From the NCBI RefSeq assembly GCF_963674925.1, contig NZ_OY771649.1:1178001-1242000 (forward strand): 64,000 bases of DNA. The letters are read 5' to 3'. Shown here piece after piece: positions 1 to 8,286 of this stretch. A program made the position numbers and the translations under genes. The notes below the pieces were generated by a model, which had not been told where the DNA came from, did not search any database, and worked only from the letters and a program-made list of their open reading frames with translations. Within the stretch, counting starts at the first letter, position 1. Each line of letters begins with the position of its first letter. This DNA is from an uncultured Draconibacterium sp. GTDB lineage: Bacteria; Bacteroidota; Bacteroidia; Bacteroidales; Prolixibacteraceae.

Positions 1-1
1 C

Positions 2-1333
2 ACTCCCGACGGGCCGGAGGCTTCGGAGTACACAAAAAAGGTAAATCGTTTCATCAAAGCAGCAATGGATGATAAATATTTCTGGAACGAGGACATGCCC
101 AACCTGAATTACAATTACGAAACCGATTCGAAAGAATATTTTTATAAATTATTAGACGAAGACGATAGATTTTCGTGGATTACAGATGATGTACAGGAGC
201 TGTTAGCTAGTTTTGAGGGAAATGAAAAGTCGTTTGGCTGGTCGCTCGCCTTTTACAATATTACGGACATTGGAAAAATTGTTGCAATAGTAGAGTTTGT
301 ATATCCAGAAACTCCTGCATCGGCGGCAGGTTTTAAGCGTGGAGACATAATACTTAAGGTTAATGGCAGTAGTTTATCGGAATCAAATTACAAAGATCTA
401 CTAAACCTCGATCAAGTTGATGCTACTGTTGGTGTACCATCAGAAAACGATATAGTTGCTGACACTACAATACGTTTGATCTCCGATCAACTATCGCTAA
501 ATCCTGTGTTAACCACCAACGTTGTAGAGCACGATGGAAGAAAAATTGGCTACCTTTTTTATGCCCAGTTTATTACAAACTACGATAACGACCTCGGTGC
601 AGCATTCCAAAGTTTTATCAGCCAAAATGTTACTGACTTGGTAGTAGACCTTAGGTATAATCCCGGAGGCATGACAGAATCTGTCCGATACCTCGCGTCG
701 TGTATTGCCCCCCTAGACGTGGTAAGTAGTGGCGAAGTACTTGTTAAAAAGATGTGGAACAGGTACTGGCAAGAATACTGGACCGACAGACAAATTATGA
801 GTCAACTCGTATTATATTTCAAAAGTGATGTGCCATCCAAAATGGGACTAGATAGAGTGTATTTCCTTACCGGACCTTACACTGCATCGTCTTCAGAACT
901 CACCATAACCGGTCTAAAACCTTATATGGATGAAGTGATAACCGTTGGCGATACCACCTATGGGAAATTTGTAGGCTCCCAAACCTTAGTACCTGAAATG
1001 TATTTAAACGATGCAGATGCCCAGGAAATTAGTAACTGGGCATTACAACCAATCGTTGTGCGTTTTGCTAATTCTGCCGGAGTAACCGACTTTGAAAATG
1101 GTTTTGCGCCGGATATTCTGGCCGATGATAATTTATTGAATGCTTTTCCTTTGGGCGATAAAAACGATCCGCTATTTAAAGCAGCCATCGAAGATATTAC
1201 CGGAACACCTGTTGTAGCCATGAAAAGTGCACCAAAAGTTAGTTTCAACTACAAAATGATTGATCGTGGTTTTTCACGCTTTGATGAAAACAAACGCCTT
1301 GCACCAATTAAGCTGGAAGAACCGGAGAAATAA
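2..1333 (+). CDS. S41-family C-terminal processing-like peptidase with PDZ domain (5' end outside window)
   Basis: The reading frame is open from base 2 to the stop at 1333, so the gene starts before the window; the ATG at 65 is only an internal methionine. A PDZ-like segment (ASAAGFKRGDIILKVNG, about 85-101 counted from base 65) is followed by the S41 catalytic core with DLRYNPGG and TASSSE, whose serine near residue 278 is the expected nucleophile. Family members in Bacteroidota are usually exported lipoproteins of about 480 residues that cleave periplasmic or surface proteins; the lost N-terminus would carry the signal. A strong hairpin follows the stop. Family assignment is firm, substrate unknown. 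Confidence 0.88.
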   Translation, partial: TPDGPEASEYTKKVNRFIKAAMDDKYFWNEDMPNLNYNYETDSKEYFYKLLDEDDRFSWITDDVQELLASFEGNEKSFGWSLAFYNITDIGKIVAIVEFVYPETPASAAGFKRGDIILKVNGSSLSESNYKDLLNLDQVDATVGVPSENDIVADTTIRLISDQLSLNPVLTTNVVEHDGRKIGYLFYAQFITNYDNDLGAAFQSFISQNVTDLVVDLRYNPGGMTESVRYLASCIAPLDVVSSGEVLVKKMWNRYWQEYWTDRQIMSQLVLYFKSDVPSKMGLDRVYFLTGPYTASSSELTITGLKPYMDEVITVGDTTYGKFVGSQTLVPEMYLNDADAQEISNWALQPIVVRFANSAGVTDFENGFAPDILADDNLLNAFPLGDKNDPLFKAAIEDITGTPVVAMKSAPKVSFNYKMIDRGFSRFDENKRLAPIKLEEPEK

Positions 1334-1365
1334 GAGAAAGACAAATGATTATTGAAAATCAAACT

Positions 1366-1397
1366 AAAAAAAGGTGCTCAAAATGAGCACCTTTTTT
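1366..1397. terminator. Bidirectional intrinsic terminator
   Basis: An 8-bp perfect stem (GGTGCTCA 1373-1380 with TGAGCACC 1384-1391, 3-nt loop) is flanked by an A-run on the left and a T-run on the right. It lies between the convergent S41 peptidase and NigD-like genes and can serve both. Confidence 0.85.
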
Positions 1398-1416
1398 GTT
1401 TTACACTGTTTAATTC

Positions 1417-2127
1417 TTATGGTGTGGGCAATTCCAAACCGCTGTAATTAAATACACCGCTATCTTGATAAGCCACACCGTCATAATCGGTTGCAATCAC
1501 TTCAAAACGTACAGAATCCAGTCCATTAACACGCAGGCTGTTCAAACTAAACGATACATAAGCGGTATATCGAATCGACTCCTGATCGTCGTTTGCATTG
1601 TGTCTTAACTCCAACTGAATCGGCTGATCGTCGGCTGTTAATTCTCCCGGTTCTTTAACCAGGTTTAAAAAGTGGGTTTTATTGTACCCCCAGTATTTCA
1701 ACCTAAAATTCAGCAAACTATCTGAAATCCAGGCATCTTCAACAATTATCGGATCGTTACCAATACTATCTTCAATCTCTTCGGTAATGTCCAAAATTCC
1801 TTTCATCAAAACATCGCTGATATCATTTACCTTTACAAGGTAACGTTCAACTGCACTGCTGGTATCATCATCATCTAAAATGGTATAGTTCACCAAAACC
1901 CGGTCGCCATCAGAAAAATGAGAAGACCAACCAGGGCTTGACGCAGCCACTGGAATCAAAACAGAACCGTTGTCCATTACCAAACTAACTGCTCCGGCAT
2001 CATCTCCTTTATAAATTCCAAACCCAACCCAATAGTCGCCTAACGAATAACCATCGTCGTCATCTAAACAGCTGGTAAAAACTACCAGCAATCCCATTAA
2101 AATTCCAAATGCTAATTTTTTCATCAC
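1417..2127 (-). CDS. NigD-like lipoprotein
   Basis: 236 residues. The N-terminus has a lipoprotein signal with lipobox VVFTSC at about residues 15-20, followed by an acidic DDDDG linker. The body is the two-part beta domain of the NigD family (N-terminal OB-like part, then a C-terminal beta-sandwich part), including a YWGYNKTHFLNL-type segment. NigD proteins are widespread in Bacteroidota; the first was named from a bacteriocin operon but most have no known function. The gene stands alone, facing the S41 gene. The second residue is also Met-like (MMKK), so the start may be one codon later. Confidence 0.75.
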   Translation of the reverse strand: MMKKLAFGILMGLLVVFTSCLDDDDGYSLGDYWVGFGIYKGDDAGAVSLVMDNGSVLIPVAASSPGWSSHFSDGDRVLVNYTILDDDDTSSAVERYLVKVNDISDVLMKGILDITEEIEDSIGNDPIIVEDAWISDSLLNFRLKYWGYNKTHFLNLVKEPGELTADDQPIQLELRHNANDDQESIRYTAYVSFSLNSLRVNGLDSVRFEVIATDYDGVAYQDSGVFNYSGLELPTP

Positions 2128-2319
2128 TCTTCTTAATTAATTTAATCACAGCTGATAGACGAATGATATTGAAAAAAGGTTGCGTTAAGTAGATAAAATA
2201 TATTGTAGTTTTATGAAGAAAAAATTTGGCATAGCTTTTGTCATTTATATATCTAGATATTTGTATATATTTGAACAAATTATTGTTCTTACAGGTTGAT
2301 AGTAATAAAACAGAATAAA

Positions 2320-2841
2320 ATGAAAACAAGATTTTTGACAATTATGATGGCTGCTTTTTTGTTGTTTGGATACAGCTCGTGCACGGCAAAAGCAGAAAGC
2401 AACGATAGCGAAACATCAACAAAATCAGTTTCGGAGGCAGGAAAAGCCACTACCATGTTAACAAAAGCTATGTTTTTGGAAAAAGTGTGGGATTATGAAA
2501 GTTCTCCGAAAGAATGGAAATACAAAGGCGAAAAACCGGCTTTGATCGATTTTTATGCCGACTGGTGTGGCCCCTGCCGAACTGCAGCTCCTATTTTGGA
2601 AGAAGTGGCAGCTGAATTCTCAGAAGAAGTAATTGTATATAAAATAGATACGCAAGTTGAGCGCGAACTCGCCGCTGTATTTGGGGTAAAAAGTATACCT
2701 GCTTTCCTTTATATCCCCATGGAAGGAAGACCAACAATGGCTTCGGGTATTGCACGTACCAAAGAAGACACTAAAAAAATGTTTACACAAAACATTAATA
2801 CAATATTACTTAACAAGCAACAAAGTAACGACGCACTTTAA
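2320..2841 (+). CDS. Thioredoxin-domain lipoprotein
   Basis: The start chosen is ATG 2320, not the TTG 24 bases upstream, because MKTRFLTIMMAAFLLFGYSSC gives a clean lipoprotein signal peptide ending in a lipobox cysteine. The mature part has a thioredoxin fold with the active site WCGPC at about residues 82-86 and the cis-proline loop KSIPAFLY. It is probably a membrane-anchored periplasmic thiol-disulfide reductase; partner proteins cannot be told from context. It converges on hutH with a shared terminator between them. Confidence 0.85.
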   Translation: MKTRFLTIMMAAFLLFGYSSCTAKAESNDSETSTKSVSEAGKATTMLTKAMFLEKVWDYESSPKEWKYKGEKPALIDFYADWCGPCRTAAPILEEVAAEFSEEVIVYKIDTQVERELAAVFGVKSIPAFLYIPMEGRPTMASGIARTKEDTKKMFTQNINTILLNKQQSNDAL

Positions 2842-2860
2842 TAATTAAGGTGTGAAAGAA

Positions 2861-2897
2861 AAAAGGCTGTCTGAAAATTTTCAGTCAGCCTTTTTTT
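2861..2897. terminator. Bidirectional terminator between thioredoxin gene and hutH
   Basis: GGCTG-t-CTGAAAA pairs with TTTTCAG-t-CAGCC (2865-2890) and is framed by an A-run and a T-run, so it works on both strands. Confidence 0.85.
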
Positions 2898-2899
2898 GT

Positions 2900-4402
2900 C
2901 TATAAACGATCGAATTTCGTCGTATTTAAAAAATCGATGGTAAGATTAATACCTTCGTACATAACAATGTCTTCTTCAACAAAACTTACCATTTTACGGT
3001 ATTCTTTTATAAAGCGTTCAATAAACGGCGATGATTTTATTGGTCGGCGAAAATCCATTGCCTGAGCTGCATTGTATAATTCAATTGCCAGAATCTTTTC
3101 GGTATTCAAAACCACTTTTAAGGCTTTGGTTGCTGCATTCCCGCCCATACTAACATGGTCTTCCTGCTCGTTCGAAGATGGAATAGAATCCACCACACAA
3201 GGCGTACACAGTTGTTTATTCTGACTAACAATTGATGCTGCAGCATATTGCGGAATCATAAAACCGGAATTTAATCCCGGATTAGCTACCAAAAACTCGG
3301 GTAATCCGCGTTCTCCAGAAATCAAGCGGTAAGTTCTTCGCTCCGAAATACTTCCCAGCTCGCTCATTGCCATTGCCAGAAAATCGAGTGATAATGCAAG
3401 TGGCTCACCATGAAAATTACCACCTGAGATAATCAGATCCTCATCAGGGAATACCGTTGGGTTATCGGTTACCGAGTTAATTTCGGTTTCAATAACCGTA
3501 GCCACATAATTCACAGCATCTTTTACAGCTCCGTGAACCTGCGGAATACAGCGGAAGGAATAAGGATCCTGAATGTGTGCTTTGGGTTTGGCCTGCATTT
3601 CGCTGCCGGTTAAAACATTCCTGAAATTTTTTGCGGTTTCGGCCTGTCCTTTATGCGGACGAATACGTTGTATATTTTCTGAAAACGGTTCGATCAATCC
3701 ATCGAAAGCATCGAGCGAAAGTGCCCCGATAATATCGCCCTGATCGATAATCCGGAAGGTTTTTAATAAAGTGTATACAGCGTGTGCACTCATAAACTGT
3801 GTACCGTTTAGCAAGGCAAGTCCTTCTTTGGCTTCCAGTTTTATGGGCTCCCACCCCAACTTTTCAAGCACTTTGCCGGCCTGTTGTTTTTTGCCTTCAA
3901 AATTCACTTCGCCCAAACCAAGCAGCGGAAGGAATAATTTTGCCAAAGGCGCTAAATCGCCGCTGGCACCAAGCGATCCCTGCTCGCAAACTACCGGTAA
4001 AACATCGTTGTTAAAAAGGTCCAGAATTCGTTGTACCGTTATCAGTTGTACCGCTGAATTTCCTTTTGAAAGTGCATGAGCTTTTAGCATCAACATCAGT
4101 TTCACCACGTCGGCTGGTATTTCCGGACCAATATTACAGGCGTGCGAAACCACCAGGTTTTCCTGCAATTTACTCAAGCTGTCTTTCGAAATTTCGATAT
4201 CGCACAATGCACCAAACCCGGTATTAATCCCGTAAAGTGGTTTATCGGCTTTTTCGAGTTTATTGTCGAGGTACTTTTTACTTTTATGAATGAGTTGTAC
4301 AGATATTTCTGAAAGTTTGAGCTTTACATTGTTGTCCAGAATATCCTGAATGATTTCGAAAGTGAGGTTTTTGGGTGTTATTTCAAATATACGGTTTGCC
4401 AT
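2900..4402 (-). CDS. hutH: Histidine ammonia-lyase
   Basis: 500 residues, the usual length for the family. It converts L-histidine to trans-urocanate and ammonia, the first step of histidine degradation, in the cytoplasm. The MIO cofactor is made from the Ala-Ser-Gly at residues 146-148 in GSLGASGDLAPLA; other family blocks seen are YGINTGFG near residue 57, GNFHGEP and a C-terminal QEDHVSMG. No other hut gene is adjacent, so it may be a stand-alone copy. Tyrosine ammonia-lyases share the fold, but the motifs fit HutH best. Confidence 0.93.
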   Translation of the reverse strand: MANRIFEITPKNLTFEIIQDILDNNVKLKLSEISVQLIHKSKKYLDNKLEKADKPLYGINTGFGALCDIEISKDSLSKLQENLVVSHACNIGPEIPADVVKLMLMLKAHALSKGNSAVQLITVQRILDLFNNDVLPVVCEQGSLGASGDLAPLAKLFLPLLGLGEVNFEGKKQQAGKVLEKLGWEPIKLEAKEGLALLNGTQFMSAHAVYTLLKTFRIIDQGDIIGALSLDAFDGLIEPFSENIQRIRPHKGQAETAKNFRNVLTGSEMQAKPKAHIQDPYSFRCIPQVHGAVKDAVNYVATVIETEINSVTDNPTVFPDEDLIISGGNFHGEPLALSLDFLAMAMSELGSISERRTYRLISGERGLPEFLVANPGLNSGFMIPQYAAASIVSQNKQLCTPCVVDSIPSSNEQEDHVSMGGNAATKALKVVLNTEKILAIELYNAAQAMDFRRPIKSSPFIERFIKEYRKMVSFVEEDIVMYEGINLTIDFLNTTKFDRL

Positions 4403-4633
4403 GATTTTAACTGTAAAATGGTGAAATTAAGAATTTGAGCAACTGTTAAGTTGATGAATTTTAAATTAACGGATACTCTGAAATATCCTCTTCATCTGCC
4501 AGCAGTCGGACGTAAATAGTGTACGTCAATCACGGGAAACGTACATCTCCACCAAGTGTTTTTACAAGTCTGTTTGAAACCGATACAATCATTGCTCCAC
4601 TTATTTTTGGGCAATATCGGATAAACCGAGCAG

Positions 4634-5995
4634 CTATTTAAGGATATTTATCAGTTCCTGTGTGCCAAGCAACTGCTGCTCCCCTGTTTCCATATTTTTA
4701 AGCGTAAATTTTTGAGCTGCCATTTCATTATCGCCGGCCAGAATAACATATGCAATCTCTTTGCGATTGGCGTATGTCATTTGCTTTTTCATTTTGGCAC
4801 TTTCCGGGAATATCTCGGCATTGATACCATTTTTACGCAACTGAGCCAAAACAGGCAAACAGTAAGCTTCTTCCTTCTCTCCGAAGTTCACAAACAACGC
4901 TTTTGTGGTTTCCAGCGACTCTTCCGGGAAAGCACCTAACTGAACCAAAACATCGTAAATACGCTCGGCACCAAACGACACGCCAACACCCGAAACATCC
5001 GGCATTCCAAAAATTCCGGTCAGGTCGTCGTAACGGCCACCACCGCAAATACTGCCAATTTGTACATCGTTCGATTTTACCTCGAAAATAGCGCCGGTGT
5101 AGTAATTTAATCCACGTGCTAAAGTCAGATCCAGTTCAACTGTTGTGCTTAACTCTACATTTTCCAGGTAAGCAAACATAGTGCGCATTTCTGCAATTCC
5201 TTTGGCACCAATTTCAGTCCCGCCAATAACTGTTTCAATTTGCGCCAGTTTTTCAACGGTGCTTCCTTCCAATTTTAAAATCGGTTGAAGTTTGTCAACG
5301 GCCTCCTGCGAAATTCCTTTGTCCAGCATTTCAGCATTAACCTTTTCCAAACCAATTTTATCCAGCTTGTCGATGGCAACAGTAATATCCACCATTCGGT
5401 CGGCTTCGCCAATCGCTTCGGCAATTCCGGCCAGAATTTTACGGTTGTTGATTTTTACCGTTGTATTGATTCCCAATCGTTGAAAAACCTCATCAATAAT
5501 TTGTACCAACTCCACTTCGTTCAGTAAACTGTTGCTACCAATCACGTCAACATCGCACTGATAAAACTCGCGGTAACGTCCTTTCTGAGGTCGGTCGGCA
5601 CGCCAAACCGGCTGAATCTGGTAACGTTTAAACGGAAAAGCTATATCGTTTCGGTATTGCACAACGTAACGCGCAAATGGCACTGTTAAATCGTAACGCA
5701 ATCCTTTTTCAGATAGTTTTGTAGTCAGTTTGTTCGAGTTTTTCTCATCCAGCATTTCCTGCGGAACTTTAGAAATAAAATCACCCGAATTCAAAATTTT
5801 AAACAACAGTTTATCACCTTCTTCGCCATATTTACCCATCAATGTAGATAGGTTTTCCATTGCCGGTGTTTCAATGGGTTGAAATCCGTACAAACGAAAT
5901 ACATCTTTAATAGTATTAAAAATATAATTTCTTCTCACCATCTCTGACGGTGAAAAATCGCGGGTGCCTTTTGGAATCGAAGGTTTCTGTGCCAT
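4634..5995 (-). CDS. hisS: Histidyl-tRNA synthetase
   Basis: 453 residues, class II aminoacyl-tRNA synthetase that charges tRNA-His. It shows KGTRDFSP at the N-terminus, motif 2 around FKRYQIQPVWRADRPQKGRYREFYQ, the histidine-binding RGLNYYTGAIFEV and GGGRYDDL blocks, motif 3 GVGVSFGAERI and a C-terminal anticodon-binding domain. The A after GTRDF, with an insertion between motifs 2 and 3, is normal for Bacteroidota. It stands alone with its own promoter upstream. Confidence 0.96.
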   Translation of the reverse strand: MAQKPSIPKGTRDFSPSEMVRRNYIFNTIKDVFRLYGFQPIETPAMENLSTLMGKYGEEGDKLLFKILNSGDFISKVPQEMLDEKNSNKLTTKLSEKGLRYDLTVPFARYVVQYRNDIAFPFKRYQIQPVWRADRPQKGRYREFYQCDVDVIGSNSLLNEVELVQIIDEVFQRLGINTTVKINNRKILAGIAEAIGEADRMVDITVAIDKLDKIGLEKVNAEMLDKGISQEAVDKLQPILKLEGSTVEKLAQIETVIGGTEIGAKGIAEMRTMFAYLENVELSTTVELDLTLARGLNYYTGAIFEVKSNDVQIGSICGGGRYDDLTGIFGMPDVSGVGVSFGAERIYDVLVQLGAFPEESLETTKALFVNFGEKEEAYCLPVLAQLRKNGINAEIFPESAKMKKQMTYANRKEIAYVILAGDNEMAAQKFTLKNMETGEQQLLGTQELINILK

Positions 5996-6018
5996 CGTTT
6001 TAAAATTTTATGAGGTCG

Positions 6019-6026
6019 CAAAAGTA
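6019..6026 (-). promoter_or_regulatory. Bacteroidota-type -7 box for hisS
   Basis: On the minus strand the bases read TACTTTTG, matching the Bacteroidota -7 consensus TAnnTTTG, 24 bases before the hisS ATG. Confidence 0.55.
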
Positions 6027-6044
6027 AGAATTTCTGTAGTTTTT

Positions 6045-6075
6045 AGGATGTCATCTTTCAAAAAGATGACATCCT
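6045..6075. repeat. REP-like palindrome, copy 1 (left flank of RAYT)
   Basis: A perfect 14-bp inverted repeat, AGGATGTCATCTTT and its complement, with a 3-nt loop. A second copy lies just right of the transposase gene and a third 52 kb away (58547-58578). Confidence 0.8.
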
Positions 6076-6120
6076 TTTTCTATTCATCATATTACAGCCA
6101 ATTTTTCATATATTTACAAT

Positions 6121-6708
6121 ATGCCTTCAATAAAATCAATAACACCTTTTACCAGTGGCAGTTACTACCACATTTTCAATCGCGGAATAAATGGTCAGAA
6201 TATATTTTTTAAAACAAACAACTATCAATTTCTTTTAACACTTTTGAAAAGGCATTTAACTGCATATGTAGATATTTTAGCTTATTGTCTTTTGCCAAAT
6301 CATTTTCATTTAATAATAAAAGTCAAAGAGCCTATCCATGAAAAAGAAGCTGAAACAAATAAAATTGTTTCAAATCAATTCCGAAAAATGTTCATTAGTT
6401 ATTCAATGGCAATTAACAAACAGGAAGGCAGAACAGGCAGCTTATTTAATCGTCCTTTTAAAAGACTGGAAATTACGGAGCAGGATTATCTGGAATATGC
6501 CATATTTTATGTGCATTTCAATCCGGAAAAACATGGCATTGTTACAGATTTTAAAACATTTAAAAATAGTTCGTTTATAGCACTTTGCTCTAAAAATCCA
6601 ACAGCCCTTAAACGCGATTTAGTGCACGAAATTTATGGCAGTAAATTAGACTTTGAAAACTATCACAAAGGGATGCATTACGAAAGGCAAGCCATAATAA
6701 TAGAATAA
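6121..6708 (+). CDS. REP-associated tyrosine transposase (RAYT, Y1 HUH family)
   Basis: 195 residues of the IS200-like Y1 transposase superfamily. The HUH metal-binding motif is in LLPNHFHLIIKV at about residues 57-68, and the helix YLEYAIFYVHFNPEKH near residue 125 carries the probable catalytic tyrosine (family form YxxxNPxxH). RAYTs nick and move short palindromic REP sequences rather than themselves. Here the gene sits exactly between two copies of the same GGATGTCATCTTT palindrome, which supports the assignment. It lacks IS200 ends and appears once in the window, as expected for a domesticated RAYT. Confidence 0.85.
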   Translation: MPSIKSITPFTSGSYYHIFNRGINGQNIFFKTNNYQFLLTLLKRHLTAYVDILAYCLLPNHFHLIIKVKEPIHEKEAETNKIVSNQFRKMFISYSMAINKQEGRTGSLFNRPFKRLEITEQDYLEYAIFYVHFNPEKHGIVTDFKTFKNSSFIALCSKNPTALKRDLVHEIYGSKLDFENYHKGMHYERQAIIIE

Positions 6709-6716
6709 AGCGAAAG

Positions 6717-6745
6717 GGATGTCATCTTTGAAAAAGATTACATCC
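6717..6745. repeat. REP-like palindrome, copy 2 (right flank of RAYT)
   Basis: GGATGTCATCTTT pairs with AAAGATTACATCC (one mismatch), loop GAA. It also lies between the convergent RAYT and DUF4870 genes and may act as their terminator. Confidence 0.75.
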
Positions 6746-6749
6746 TCTA

Positions 6750-7106
6750 TTATTGCAAAAAGCGGATGGTAAATGGGTATTTATAAGGTGTTCCGTTACT
6801 TGCTGATACCGAAGCCACAATGACCAAAACCAGCCAGGCTATTCCAAAACCAACCAGCATTAAAACACCAATTCCAACAATAATAAGCAGGATTGAAATG
6901 AAAAAGATGATCGACCAGGTGATCTGGAAATTAAGCACTTCCTTGCCTTGTTCGTTAACAAATTCGTACTCGTCTTTTTTCATTAAATAGATAATAAGAG
7001 GCCCAAGTATGTTTCCGGCAACAGGTAAAATAAAAGTGGCTAAGGCGGCAATATGAACTAACATTCCCCACTGGCGCTCATTCGGATCTTCAATTATTCG
7101 GTGCAT
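6750..7106 (-). CDS. DUF4870 domain membrane protein
   Basis: 118 residues. After a short N-terminal RQWGMLVHIAAL motif there are hydrophobic segments at about 15-40, 62-82 and 84-105, and the family's conserved KKDEYEFVNEQGKEVLNFQIT stretch in between. DUF4870 proteins are small inner-membrane proteins of unknown function. It diverges from the downstream GAF gene and converges on the RAYT. Confidence 0.8.
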   Translation of the reverse strand: MHRIIEDPNERQWGMLVHIAALATFILPVAGNILGPLIIYLMKKDEYEFVNEQGKEVLNFQITWSIIFFISILLIIVGIGVLMLVGFGIAWLVLVIVASVSASNGTPYKYPFTIRFLQ

Positions 7107-7183
7107 TTTTAGTTTTTTTATTCAACTAAACTAACGATTTTTTGTTTATTCGTGGAATAAAAATAATCCACAGAAGAAAGAAA

Positions 7184-7645
7184 ATGGAAGACAGGAAAAA
7201 AGAAGGCCGATATGGAAGAATTTACAAACAGCTTAGCGAACTTGTACTAAAAAGTAATAATGCACAGGCGCGCATGGCAACCATAATTGCCGTTTTACAC
7301 CATAAAATGGATTACTTTTTCTGGACCGGGTATTACCTGATTGAAGATGGTAAGATGACCGTTAACTCGTACCAGGGGCCGGTTGCCTGTCAGATATTGG
7401 AAAAAAACAAAGGTGTTTGCTGGGCCGCCTTTAACCGAAAAGAAACGGTTGTGGTTGAAGATGTGCACGCTTTCCCGGATCATATTGCCTGCGATGCCCG
7501 CTCGAATTCAGAAATAGTAGTTCCGCTAAAAAATAAAACGGGTGAGGTAATTGGCGTGCTGGATATCGATAGTTCAGAAAAAGCTTCTTTTACGGAAGTA
7601 GATGCGCACTGGCTGGAGAAAATTCTGGAACTTATTTATAGTTAG
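7184..7645 (+). CDS. GAF-domain free methionine-R-sulfoxide reductase (fRMsr)
   Basis: The ATG at 7184 is chosen over the TTG at 7142, giving 153 residues as in other fRMsr proteins. It reduces free methionine-(R)-sulfoxide in the cytoplasm. The three family cysteines are visible in GPVACQ, KGVCWAA and DHIACDARS, together with SEIVVPL and the GVLDIDS end of the GAF domain. Another methionine sulfoxide reductase (msrA) lies 7 kb away. A hairpin with a T-run follows the stop. Confidence 0.88.
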   Translation: MEDRKKEGRYGRIYKQLSELVLKSNNAQARMATIIAVLHHKMDYFFWTGYYLIEDGKMTVNSYQGPVACQILEKNKGVCWAAFNRKETVVVEDVHAFPDHIACDARSNSEIVVPLKNKTGEVIGVLDIDSSEKASFTEVDAHWLEKILELIYS

Positions 7646-7675
7646 AATATTAAATCAAACCAAAAATAGTTGATA

Positions 7676-7705
7676 AAGGGGAATCGAAAGGTTCCCCTTT
7701 TTTTC
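7676..7705 (+). terminator. Intrinsic terminator after fRMsr
   Basis: GGGGAA (7678-7683) pairs with TTCCCC (7692-7697) over an 8-nt loop and is followed by eight T. Confidence 0.75.
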
Positions 7706-7739
7706 TGAAAGTCCCCATCATTTTATGTGTATTGCCGTT

Positions 7740-8060
7740 TGAGTATCGTCCGGGAAAACCATCGGGCTTCGATCTGCTTTCTTCACCGGACGATTTCCCT
7801 TTGGTCATCTCATCCCGGCGTTACACACCGGGTTATTCACTTTAGACGCTTCCAGCGTCATAAAAACTTGCAATTGCGACATTGCAGGTCAATAAACTCG
7901 TCTTAACTTTGTAATTCAGTTCAATATCCCTAGGGGATAAAATGTGACTAACCTCTGGTGAAAGCCGGGGTTGAGGTGCGGTAATTTGAAGGCGCAATCA
8001 GTAAGCTATTCATAGCACAATAGTTGTGTGCGCCTTGTAATCCGGCCATTTTTATGAAAT
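7740..8060. other. Gene-free, hairpin-rich intergenic stretch
   Basis: The 640 bases between fRMsr and the aminotransferase have no credible ORF. Four hairpins lie in series: TCGTCCGG/CCGGACGA (7746-7793), CCCGG/CCGGG (7814-7832), GACGCT/AGCGTC (7845-7859) and a long one in which AAGGCGCA (near 7989) pairs with TGCGCCTT (near 8036). A block reading CTGGTGAAAGCCGGGG near 7955 resembles part of a cobalamin riboswitch core, but the rest of that fold is not found. It could be an unknown ncRNA, a decayed mobile element or a long leader of the aminotransferase. Confidence 0.4.
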
Positions 8061-8286
8061 GCTGTTAACAGACTTTACTTTCATTCCTGTTGGTGATACC
8101 CGGGGATCATAAATGTTATCTTTTACAAAAGTTTCTAAAACCACCCTTGTTTTATCAAATATCAATAGAATATTAAAAATACTGCTCATATTTCCACAAA
8201 AACAACACTAATAAAATCTATATGAAATTTAAAACGCATTTTTAATGCCATATTGAATTGAATTAGCAATTTAAGATAGCAGCAAG

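Noticed and set aside
7925..8060. Cobalamin riboswitch
   Set aside because: Only a GGTGAAA..CCGG block matches; the conserved CCCGC and B12-box segments are missing, and the downstream gene is an aminotransferase without a B12 link.
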